From assembly GCA_034430335.1 (NCBI GenBank), contig DAOUES010000155.1, forward strand, positions 1 through 15,592: a DNA stretch of 15,592 nucleotides, written 5' to 3'. The first letter of the stretch is position 1. Each line of letters starts with the position of its first letter. The stretch is from JAFGOY01 sp034430335 (GTDB lineage: Bacteria > Chloroflexota > Anaerolineae > Aggregatilineales > UBA3940). Shown here one piece after another: positions 1 to 5,866 of this stretch. The notes under the pieces were generated by a model that ran no database searches, was not told where the DNA came from, and saw only the letters and a program-made list of their open reading frames with translations. The position numbers and the translations under genes were made by a program.

Positions 1-2263
1 AGGCCCAGGGCGTCAGGCCAGGTGCCTGCTGCTCGATCAGTGCCAGTCCCCTGGCAAACGGAACGCCCATCAGGACTCCAGCCGGTGCGAGGCAAAGAAT
101 CGACAGGCCGATCCGCGCGGCAAGCGGCCATCCCAGCGCGAGATCGAATAGCGCGGTCAGAATCGGCGGCATCAGCAGCACGACAAGTACGAGTGCCGGG
201 AGCGCCATCCGCAGGTTCCAACGGGGCGCGGTCAGGCTGCCCAGGCCGGAGAAAAGCAGGATCGCGAACAGGACGACCGCCAGCGCGATCACCGGCTGGC
301 CCACAAAGAGGATGAACCGCTGTGCGAGGGGCATCTCGACGAACAGGAATCCCAGGCCCAGCATCGTGAAGTAGAGCAGCCCGCGCCATTTGATCGCCGG
401 TGGGATCAACCGCAGCCGCGAACCCCCGCGCCGGATCAGCAGCGGCCCGGCGATCAGGATCACCGCCAGCACAGAGACCATCAGCAGCAGAGCCACCAAC
501 ACCAGATAACCACTGCCCCCAAACGGCTGCCAGGTCGCGCCGAGGCTGGCGACGATCTCCGGGGTCTGCCGCCAGCGGAAGGTGTGGAAGAAGAAGGGCC
601 GGTTGTCGGTCGGGGGGCGGATGTCGTACTCATATTGATCGATCACCCCGGCAGGGTCGGCCAGCAGCGCGGAGAAGGTCTCGTAGTAGACAGGTTCAGG
701 CAGGCGGTTGTATCGATTGACCTCGTCAGGGCGGATATCGGGTAGCCAGACGACATCGTAGCCCCGGTTGGCGCAGAAAGACCGAATAAGATCGGATTGG
801 TCACCCGTCAGCGGGGCCTGCCCGACGACAAAGGTCATCGTGCGCATGGTTCGGAACGCGGCAATATAGTCCCCCGGCTGGTCGACCCCCTGTTTGCGGA
901 GTGCCGCCTCGATAGTCGCCAGCACGCGCAGCGATTCGGTGGGCGGGGTTTGCAGCCAGCGGGTGAGGGTCAGCAGGCCGCCGTCATTCAGCCGGGTGTA
1001 GATTTCGCTGATCGCCTCGACCGTGTAGCGGTAGTCTTCGCTGAGGCTGTAGGCCCCGGAAGTCACCGGGTGATAGGAATCGCTGAGGGCGATGTCGATC
1101 ACGTCGTAAACATCACCTGTTTGTTTGATGAAAGTGCGGCCTTCCTGTGTGATCACTTCGACACGCGGGTCGGCGTAGAGATGAGGCGGGGAATCGCGGA
1201 GAATCTCGACGACCAGCGGGTTATGCTCGACGGCGGTCAGCGACGGCGTGCCGTTCGCCAGCAGCACCAGCACATCCCAACCGCCGCCCGGTTCGAGGAC
1301 GAGGGTGCGATCCACGCCGGGTTTCAGCGCCTCGATCACCGCCTGGGGTATGTTGGCAGCAATCTGGCGTGCGAGATCGTCCCCCGGTCCGAGCGCGGTG
1401 ACCGGCTGAAGGTTGTCGCCGTCGAGGGTCAGCCCGGCCTGCACCGGGGGAGCGGCGATCATCGCGTTCTGGCTCAACCCCGGCATGATGTGGATCGACT
1501 CGCTTGTGACGACATCCACGCGGGCGTAAGCGTTCCATTCAGAACGCGCGTGGGCGGCGTCAGGGGCGCGGAGCGCCTGGGTCAGCCCTTTGTAGGGTGA
1601 AAGTTGCAGGTCGATAGCCGCCGGGTGGAGAATGGCGACTGCCAGTAACGCACCGGCGGCTATCAATGCCCCCGTTTTGCGGAGCACAGGCCGCTTTTCG
1701 CCCGGCGGGTTGAACAACACCGCCGCGATCAATCCCAACGCCGCCGCCGCGAACAGGGTGCCCTCGCCGCCGATCCAATCGAGCAGGGGGAGAACCAGCA
1801 CACAGCCAACCGCCGATCCGGCCAGGTTGGCCGCGTAGATTCGATGCAGATGATCGCGGTCTGAGGCCAGCAGTTCACCGATCACCATGCCGCTGCCCAG
1901 GAAAGGCAGCGCCGCCCCGGTAAAGGTCAGGATCAGGTAGACGATCTGCCTGCTGTCCCAGGCAATGGCGAAAGAATCGAATGGCACCCAGTTGAGGATC
2001 GCGTAGCTGGCAATCGCCAGAATGCCGAATCCTGCTGCCCACCAATCGGTACGGCGGCCCAGGTGGGGCCATACGCTCAACAGCGACCCCGCGCAGCCCG
2101 ATCCGAGCAGGGCAAGGCTGATCGCCATGAACGCGAAATGATAGAACTGGGCCAGCGAAAACAGGCGGGTCAGGGTCAGCTCGTAGACGAGCGTCGCCGA
2201 AGAAAGCACCCCCACCGCGATCAGATCGCCGGGTTTGATGGTCTGCCGGTTTTGCCCATTCAT
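1..2263 (-). CDS. Membrane protein with spermidine-synthase-like (SAM-fold) domain, 3' end outside window
   Basis: 754 residues are visible; the C-terminus lies beyond the left edge. Hydrophobic segments near residues 12-30, 41-63, 75-95, 108-132, 147-185 and 195-212 are followed by a soluble domain (about 220-570), then more membrane segments (584-607, 627-645, 652-676, 685-708, 718-740). The soluble part has a Rossmann Gly-rich loop (E323-P-G-G-G-W), an acidic strand end (A-V-E346-H-N) and a Y386-D-V stretch leading to S394-D395-S, as in polyamine aminopropyltransferases. The layout matches the widespread bacterial spermine/spermidine-synthase-like membrane proteins. The C-terminal part with G-F-L-F-V-E-M-P and L-F-S-G-L-G-S is typical of that family. 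The first Asp of the canonical D-S-x-D active-site motif appears to be Ala392, so true aminopropyl transfer is uncertain. The ATG start at 2263 is preceded by an AGGAAG-type site. The gene is divergent from xth. The family is well supported; the reaction is unknown. Confidence 0.85.
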   Translation of the reverse strand, partial: MNGQNRQTIKPGDLIAVGVLSSATLVYELTLTRLFSLAQFYHFAFMAISLALLGSGCAGSLLSVWPHLGRRTDWWAAGFGILAIASYAILNWVPFDSFAIAWDSRQIVYLILTFTGAALPFLGSGMVIGELLASDRDHLHRIYAANLAGSAVGCVLVLPLLDWIGGEGTLFAAAALGLIAAVLFNPPGEKRPVLRKTGALIAAGALLAVAILHPAAIDLQLSPYKGLTQALRAPDAAHARSEWNAYARVDVVTSESIHIMPGLSQNAMIAAPPVQAGLTLDGDNLQPVTALGPGDDLARQIAANIPQAVIEALKPGVDRTLVLEPGGGWDVLVLLANGTPSLTAVEHNPLVVEILRDSPPHLYADPRVEVITQEGRTFIKQTGDVYDVIDIALSDSYHPVTSGAYSLSEDYRYTVEAISEIYTRLNDGGLLTLTRWLQTPPTESLRVLATIEAALRKQGVDQPGDYIAAFRTMRTMTFVVGQAPLTGDQSDLIRSFCANRGYDVVWLPDIRPDEVNRYNRLPEPVYYETFSALLADPAGVIDQYEYDIRPPTDNRPFFFHTFRWRQTPEIVASLGATWQPFGGSGYLVLVALLLMVSVLAVILIAGPLLIRRGGSRLRLIPPAIKWRGLLYFTMLGLGFLFVEMPLAQRFILFVGQPVIALAVVLFAILLFSGLGSLTAPRWNLRMALPALVLVVLLMPPILTALFDLALGWPLAARIGLSILCLAPAGVLMGVPFARGLALIEQQAPGLTPWA

Positions 2264-2309
2264 CGACGTCGATTCTTCCTGCTCCTACACTACACCAGGG
2301 CGGTGCGCC

Positions 2310-2338
2310 TGTAAATAGTCGGGGATACACAGTACAAT
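2310..2338 (+). promoter_or_regulatory. Weak candidate promoter for xth
   Basis: TACAAT at 2333-2338 is a 5/6 match to the -10 consensus. The hexamer 17 bp upstream (TGTAAA, 2310-2315) matches the -35 consensus at only 3/6. It overlaps the minus-strand candidate, so the two divergent genes may compete for polymerase. Low confidence. Confidence 0.22.
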
Positions 2339-2359
2339 ATCTCTGACTTTGACTCTCAA
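2331..2359 (-). promoter_or_regulatory. Candidate sigma70-type promoter for the spermidine-synthase-like gene
   Basis: Read on the minus strand, TTGAGA (2354-2359) is separated by exactly 17 bp from TGTACT (2331-2336). These match the -35 and -10 consensus at 5/6 and 4/6. Transcription would begin near 2324, giving a leader of about 60 nt before the ATG at 2263. This is a motif match only. Confidence 0.35.
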
Positions 2360-2386
2360 TTTAGCGCCAAACCGGGAAAGGCCATC

Positions 2387-3154
2387 ATGCTCGAACTCTA
2401 CTCATGGAATGTAAACGGCATCCGCGCTGCCTATAATAAAGGCTTTCTGGACTGGTTCAACGAGACTCAGCCCGACATTCTGGGCGTTCAGGAGACGAAA
2501 GCCCATCCCGATCAGCTTGACGAGGAACTGCGAAATCCGCCGGGATACTTCACTTACTGGGCTTCGGCGGAGCGAAAGGGCTACAGCGGGGTGGGGCTTT
2601 ACAGCAAAGTCGAGCCGAAATCGGTGCAGATCGGACTTGGCATCGAGGATTACGACAGCGAAGGGCGGACGATTGTCGCGGAATATGACGACTTCGTGTT
2701 CATCACCGCCTATTTCCCCAACGGCGGGCGCGATCACAGCCGGGTGCCGTTCAAGATGCAGTACAAAGCCGCGTTTCAGGCTTTTTGCAACCGGCTTCGT
2801 GCCGATGGCAAACCGGTGATCTTTTGCGGGGATGTCAATACGGCCCACAATCCCATCGACCTGGCCCGCCCGAAACAGAACGAAAAAACGACCGGCTTCC
2901 TGCCGGAAGAACGGGTGTGGATCGACCAGATTGTCGAAGAAGGTTATGTCGACATCTACCGGGCGCTGAACCCCGATCAGGAAGGGGCTTATTCCTGGTG
3001 GTCGTATCGAGGCGGGGCGCGTGAACGCAACGTCGGCTGGCGCATCGACTATTTCTTCATCACCCCCGATCTGCGCGATCTGGTAGCTGGCGCGGCGATC
3101 CATGTCGACGTGATGGGATCGGATCACTGCCCGATCAGCCTGACGCTGGCCTGA
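2387..3154 (+). CDS. xth: Exodeoxyribonuclease III (AP endonuclease, XthA family)
   Basis: A 255-residue protein of the endonuclease/exonuclease/phosphatase fold, normal length for the family. Such enzymes cut DNA 5' to abasic sites and remove 3'-blocked nucleotides in base excision repair. All signature residues are visible: N8 in W-N-V-N-G, the metal ligand E36 in V-Q-E-T-K, the Y109 region (T-A-Y-F-P-N-G), D149/N151 in G-D-V-N-T-A-H, D221 in W-R-I-D-Y, and the terminal S245-D246-H247-C-P. The ATG is preceded by AAAGG with a 5-bp gap (2377-2381). The gene is divergent from the membrane protein on its left. No terminator was seen directly after the stop; the first strong one downstream is at 3613-3655, so xth could be co-transcribed with the small ORF at 3335. 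A long open frame antisense to it is a codon-usage shadow. Confidence 0.97.
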   Translation: MLELYSWNVNGIRAAYNKGFLDWFNETQPDILGVQETKAHPDQLDEELRNPPGYFTYWASAERKGYSGVGLYSKVEPKSVQIGLGIEDYDSEGRTIVAEYDDFVFITAYFPNGGRDHSRVPFKMQYKAAFQAFCNRLRADGKPVIFCGDVNTAHNPIDLARPKQNEKTTGFLPEERVWIDQIVEEGYVDIYRALNPDQEGAYSWWSYRGGARERNVGWRIDYFFITPDLRDLVAGAAIHVDVMGSDHCPISLTLA

Positions 3155-3334
3155 CGGCGAAATCGAACCCGCAACAAAATCGACCGACCGGCTTCCCCGC
3201 CCCTGCGACAGGAAATACCCCCATTTTTGGCCTCGAACTACCACTTTTGGATGATCCCCATTGCCGCGTCTGATCGTATGATTGGGTCAATTGATGGACC
3301 ACTGGCAAATGCATCAGGCAGGAATGGATTAAAG

Positions 3335-3592
3335 ATGGTAATAGATTTCTATATACCGGGACGGGTGGTTGAACCGCCGGTGAATCGAATTGATGAGAAT
3401 GGTATCTCCCTGCTCGATACTGCCAGTGGACAGGCGATGGTCGCTAATGATATGGGTGAAGTGGTCGGAAGAGATTTGAAGGTGTATTGGAATTCTGTGG
3501 GAGCCGGTGGCTGCGGACGGGCCGCCGGAACTCGGCAAAACAATTGCTGTAGGTCAATTGAACGGCAGGGGTGCTGCGATGTAATTGCATAG
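3335..3592 (+). CDS. Small Cys-rich hypothetical protein (85 aa), uncertain
   Basis: I do not recognise this protein. The frame is open from 3227, but the first ATG with any plausible ribosome site is at 3335 (AGGA at 3320-3323, 11-bp gap). It has an acidic/hydrophobic first part (residues 1-56), then V-G-A-G-G (55-59), then a basic C-terminal segment with five Cys: C60, C71-C72 and C80-C81. Two facts favour a real gene: an excellent intrinsic terminator on the same strand starts 20 bp after the stop, and residues 1-55 look like ordinary protein. Against it: codon use is AT-richer than in neighbouring genes, no clear promoter was found, and it may be a remnant. The CC/CC spacing after a double glycine resembles a peptide precursor, but no maturation or export gene lies beside it. 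Confidence 0.4.
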   Translation: MVIDFYIPGRVVEPPVNRIDENGISLLDTASGQAMVANDMGEVVGRDLKVYWNSVGAGGCGRAAGTRQNNCCRSIERQGCCDVIA

Positions 3593-3612
3593 TCATCGCG
3601 GTACGGTGGAGC

Positions 3613-3655
3613 AAAGCGGCGTTCTGATACTCCCTGGAACGCCGCTTTGATTTTT
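3613..3655 (+). terminator. Strong intrinsic terminator after the small ORF
   Basis: A perfect 12-bp stem (AAAGCGGCGTTC at 3613-3624 pairing with 3637-3648) closes a 12-nt loop and is followed by GA and five T (3651-3655). The T run is on the plus strand only. It ends plus-strand transcription from the small ORF and possibly xth, just before the convergent HNH gene. Confidence 0.85.
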
Positions 3656-3669
3656 CCCCCAATCCCCGA

Positions 3670-4338
3670 TCAGATAAAAGTAAGCTGCTCGAACTGCCGG
3701 GTGATATCGATCTTGATCACGAACGGCATGTTCGATTCTTCCGGGGTTCGTGCGCCCTTGCGTTGGTTGCAGGCGGAGCAGGCCGGGACGATATTGCCGA
3801 TCACGTTTGAGCCGCCGCGAGCCAGGGGTACCACGTGATCGGGAGTCAGGTTTTTGTGGGGTTTTCCACAATATACACAGCGATGGTCATACATCTCGAT
3901 CAGCCACTGCCACTCTTCGATGCTCAGGTTGTTGACGGCAACTCCCATTTTGTCGGCCCGCAGTGACTGCCGGTTGGCGATCATTGCCGGGCGATCATTT
4001 CGATACCATGTCCGGCTCGCTTCGGGATTTCTGGAGTGCCAGTGCTGCAAATATGAAGCCAGGTATTGTCGCCGCCGGGCCTTGTTCTTTTCCACCCAGC
4101 GTTGGAATCCGGGGGTGCGATCAATCCGGACATAGGGCTTGTGCTTTGGCAGCCAGGCGCTTTTATATGATCGGCGGATGACCGCACACTCGCGTACCCG
4201 GAGACGTGACCGGTAGTCACGCTTGTATTGATTCTGGCAGGTCTTACACTGGGACTTTAACCCATCGGCTTTAGTTTTATCCCGGTAGAAATCAGAATCA
4301 GACTTCCACTGAAGGCACTTTGAGCAGCGCTTCGCCAT
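3670..4338 (-). CDS. HNH endonuclease with N-terminal zinc-finger-like Cys pairs
   Basis: A 222-residue protein starting at the ATG at 4338. Residues 5-34 hold two CxxC pairs (C5-x2-C8, C31-x2-C34) that probably bind zinc. A basic, Arg/Tyr-rich middle region follows (about 36-130). The C-terminal HNH domain has C154-x2-C157, D167-H168, N182, C187-x2-C190 and N191, the treble-clef zinc HNH pattern seen in phage, homing and stand-alone nucleases. H168 should be the catalytic His and N182 the central Asn. GAAGAG about 7 bp upstream may be the ribosome site. The reading frame extends to a TTG at 4437, but that lies inside a GTTGACA repeat and adds a non-conserved leader, so I reject it. The gene stands alone, without a methylase or phage genes, and is AT-richer than its surroundings, which suggests acquisition. 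Cleavage target unknown. Confidence 0.85.
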   Translation of the reverse strand: MAKRCSKCLQWKSDSDFYRDKTKADGLKSQCKTCQNQYKRDYRSRLRVRECAVIRRSYKSAWLPKHKPYVRIDRTPGFQRWVEKNKARRRQYLASYLQHWHSRNPEASRTWYRNDRPAMIANRQSLRADKMGVAVNNLSIEEWQWLIEMYDHRCVYCGKPHKNLTPDHVVPLARGGSNVIGNIVPACSACNQRKGARTPEESNMPFVIKIDITRQFEQLTFI

Positions 4339-4425
4339 GAGGCAACTCTTCGATACGATTTTTTGGATAAAGGCACTTGATGTGCAGAGGAAAAGGCTCA
4401 GGCAACGTTTTGTGTTGCCATCGTT

Positions 4426-4454
4426 TGGCATTGTCAACGCATGGCATTGTCAAC
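4426..4454. repeat. Tandem 13-bp direct repeat containing TTGTCAAC
   Basis: TGGCATTGTCAAC occurs at 4426-4438 and again at 4442-4454, with a 16-bp period. On the minus strand each copy reads GTTGACA, the same heptamer found in both arms of the inverted repeat at 4489-4559. It lies in the presumed leader of the HNH gene. Confidence 0.8.
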
Positions 4455-4474
4455 CCCTGGTAAACGATAAATCA

Positions 4475-4503
4475 ACTCTATACGAACATAGTGGGGATGT
4501 CAA
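4475..4503 (-). promoter_or_regulatory. Candidate promoter for the HNH gene
   Basis: On the minus strand a consensus -35 TTGACA (4498-4503) lies 17 bp from TAGAGT (4475-4480), a 4/6 match to -10. Start would be near 4468, giving a leader of about 130 nt that includes the two tandem GTTGACA copies. Confidence 0.42.
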
Positions 4504-4559
4504 CGGGAAAATTTGTTCGGTTTTATTCTGGCCTTTTTCACAAGTTGACATCTCCACTA
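4489..4559. repeat. 16-bp inverted repeat (one mismatch) around a 39-bp AT-rich core
   Basis: The left arm 4489-4504 (TAGTGGGGATGTCAAC) is the reverse complement of the right arm 4544-4559 except for one base. The core 4505-4543 is T-rich. Each arm places TTGACA facing outward, so the element supplies a -35 box to both neighbouring genes. It may be a symmetric divergent promoter/operator, or a very small relic of a mobile element; the TA at both outer ends fits either reading. Confidence 0.75.
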
Positions 4560-4573
4560 AATTGAATTAGTCT
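4545..4573 (+). promoter_or_regulatory. Candidate promoter for the acidic membrane protein
   Basis: Consensus -35 TTGACA (4545-4550) lies in the right arm of the inverted repeat. A weak -10 TAGTCT (4568-4573, 3/6) follows at 17 bp. Start near 4580 would leave a short leader with GAGGAG (4595-4600) seven bases before the ATG at 4608. Confidence 0.38.
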
Positions 4574-4607
4574 CAAGGCAGGTTGATGCTTTTCGAGGAG
4601 TTGTGCC

Positions 4608-5096
4608 ATGAGCGATGACGATCTGTTCGCCGCGTTTTCTTCAGACTCCGACCCTCTCTCGGATGGAGACGACAACGATCCCTTTGCAAGCCTGGGAAGC
4701 TTTGACGATGATCCGTTTGAGAGCCTGGGTGCGCCGGGAGAAAAATCGTTCGACGGGGAACCAAAAGACATACCGGAAGTCCATACCTCGCCGACGGTTG
4801 TCTCGTCGCCAACAGTGACTCCCCCCGGCGGCGCTCGCCCGGAATGGCTGCGCGAGTTGAGTGGGTTCGACGAAGAATTTGACGATAAGCCCGCAGTCGC
4901 GAGAACCCGTAAAGTGGCTACTCAAGAAAAAAAGTCGAGCAGCGTTCTTTCCGGGATGGTCGGCAGCGGGCCGCAAGGAGTAGGATTTGGAATGACTGCC
5001 CAACAGCGAATGATCCTTTCGATGTTTTTGTTCTTCGATACTGCCGTGATCGGCGTGTTGATCCTGATGTATACCGGGGCGATCAACGTTTTCTAG
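4608..5096 (+). CDS. Acidic single-pass (C-tail-anchored) membrane protein, unknown function
   Basis: 162 residues with an excellent GAGGAG ribosome site at a 7-bp gap. I do not recognise a family. Residues 1-60 are very acidic and probably disordered. They carry a duplicated short motif, D-N-D-P-F-A-S-L-G (about 22-30) and D-D-D-P-F-E-S-L-G (about 33-41), and a related D-D-L-F near residue 5. Residues 60-75 are Ser/Thr/Pro-rich, 78-93 hold a short, possibly helical W-L-R-E-L stretch, 95-110 are basic, and 115-128 are Gly-rich. One hydrophobic helix (about 135-156) is followed by a six-residue tail. With no signal peptide, the acidic part most likely faces the cytoplasm. The gene is monocistronic: a repeat-borne promoter in front and a strong terminator behind. 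The tandem D-P-F motif suggests docking to a protein partner, which is inference. A secreted orientation cannot be excluded. Confidence 0.85.
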   Translation: MSDDDLFAAFSSDSDPLSDGDDNDPFASLGSFDDDPFESLGAPGEKSFDGEPKDIPEVHTSPTVVSSPTVTPPGGARPEWLRELSGFDEEFDDKPAVARTRKVATQEKKSSSVLSGMVGSGPQGVGFGMTAQQRMILSMFLFFDTAVIGVLILMYTGAINVF

Positions 5097-5121
5097 CTGG
5101 TCGATGAACAAACGAGCTTGT

Positions 5122-5157
5122 GCAGCGGACCGGGTGATAGTCGGTCCGCTGCTTTTT
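5122..5157 (+). terminator. Intrinsic terminator after the acidic membrane protein gene
   Basis: A perfect 10-bp GC-rich stem (GCAGCGGACC at 5122-5131 with 5143-5152) and an 11-nt loop are followed directly by five T (5153-5157). It lies 25 bp after the stop codon and separates this gene from def. Confidence 0.9.
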
Positions 5158-5182
5158 GTATATGACTTGGCGCTTCACTGGA

Positions 5183-5191
5183 TGATATAAT
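5183..5191 (+). promoter_or_regulatory. Extended -10 promoter for def
   Basis: TGATATAAT at 5183-5191 combines the TGn extension with a perfect TATAAT (5186-5191). No good -35 is visible, as is usual for extended -10 promoters. The predicted start near 5198 gives a leader of about 30 nt. Confidence 0.6.
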
Positions 5192-5227
5192 CTGGTAAAG
5201 ATAAAGCATTGTTAGCGAGTATTGAAA

Positions 5228-5758
5228 ATGGCTGTTCGTGAAATAGTACTGGTTGGAAATGACATCTTACGTGAAAAGGCGCACCGGGTGCGTGACTTCG
5301 ATCAGAACCTGCACGAGTTGATCGACGACATGCTGGAGACCATGCACAGGTACAACGGCGTTGGCCTGGCGGCCCCGCAGGTTGGGGTCAGCGAGCGGGT
5401 GATTGTGATCCAGATGCCCGACGACGAGGAAGAATACGGCCCGATGGCCGGGCAGTTGTTCGAGGTGGTCAACCCGGAGGTCGTCAAGGAATCACGGGAG
5501 ACGGTCGAGGGCATCGAAGGTTGCCTCTCGATACCGGGCTATGTCGGCAATGTCGAGCGGAGCACTGCCGTAACCGTCCGCGCACAGGATCGCAGCGGCA
5601 AGGAATACCGGGTGAAAGCCTACGACTGGCTGGCACGGGTTTTCCTGCATGAGATCGACCATCTGCATGGCGTTCTCTATATCGACAGGACTGAACAAAT
5701 CTGGGAAGTCGGCAAGGAACCGGAGATCGAAGAAGGGGCAGCGGAAGCTGGTGGCTAA
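5228..5758 (+). CDS. def: Peptide deformylase
   Basis: Removes the N-formyl group from nascent proteins at the ribosome exit. All three family motifs are present: motif I G44-V-G-L-A-A-P-Q51, motif II E97-G-C99-L-S, and motif III H141-E142-I-D-H145. C99, H141 and H145 bind the metal and E142 is the catalytic base. The 176-residue length is normal for a bacterial enzyme. I choose the ATG at 5228, giving M-A-V-R-E. An in-frame TTG at 5222 would add only two residues and sits closer to the weak AGCGAG ribosome site, so it is the alternative. The last 15 residues are acidic and likely flexible. fmt, often adjacent, is not here: the gene is alone and converges on glnS across 108 bp. Confidence 0.97.
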   Translation: MAVREIVLVGNDILREKAHRVRDFDQNLHELIDDMLETMHRYNGVGLAAPQVGVSERVIVIQMPDDEEEYGPMAGQLFEVVNPEVVKESRETVEGIEGCLSIPGYVGNVERSTAVTVRAQDRSGKEYRVKAYDWLARVFLHEIDHLHGVLYIDRTEQIWEVGKEPEIEEGAAEAGG

Positions 5759-5766
5759 GAATCGTT

Positions 5767-5786
5767 CCCGGCGCTGAAGCACCGGG
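5767..5786. repeat. Short GC-rich palindrome, REP-like
   Basis: CCCGG at 5767-5771 pairs with CCGGG at 5782-5786 around a 10-nt loop, with GGCTAAAAGC continuing after it. It sits just after def and before the bidirectional terminator, and resembles dispersed extragenic palindromes. A single copy in this window cannot prove a repeat family. Confidence 0.35.
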
Positions 5787-5807
5787 CTAAAAGCATCCGA
5801 AGTATAC

Positions 5808-5845
5808 AAAAAGGAGGGACAGTCCAACAGGAACTGTCCCTCTTT
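5808..5845. terminator. Bidirectional terminator between convergent def and glnS
   Basis: A perfect 10-bp stem (GAGGGACAGT at 5814-5823 with 5833-5842), extendable to 13 bp with a G-U pair, encloses a 9-nt loop. Five A at 5808-5812 give a T tract on the minus strand for glnS. Three T at 5843-5845 serve the plus strand for def, so it should work better for glnS. Confidence 0.82.
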
Positions 5846-5866
5846 CGATTCACGCTGTGCTCAGGG

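Noticed and set aside
797..1600. 267-residue plus-strand open frame
   Set aside because: It lies antisense to the clear spermidine-synthase-like gene, and its sequence is a low-complexity shadow without domains.
2402..3244. 280-residue open frame antisense to xth
   Set aside because: It mirrors the xth codons across the whole gene, has no recognisable domain and no ribosome site. xth has all its catalytic motifs, so this is a shadow.
3221..3250. Direct repeat CCATTTTTGG / CCACTTTTGG with a 20-bp period
   Set aside because: Only two short AT-rich copies with one mismatch and no linked promoter; chance is a sufficient explanation.
4339..4437. Longer HNH start at a TTG (4437)
   Set aside because: The added 33 residues are non-conserved in appearance, the TTG is part of a GTTGACA repeat, and the ATG at 4338 directly precedes the CxxC motif.
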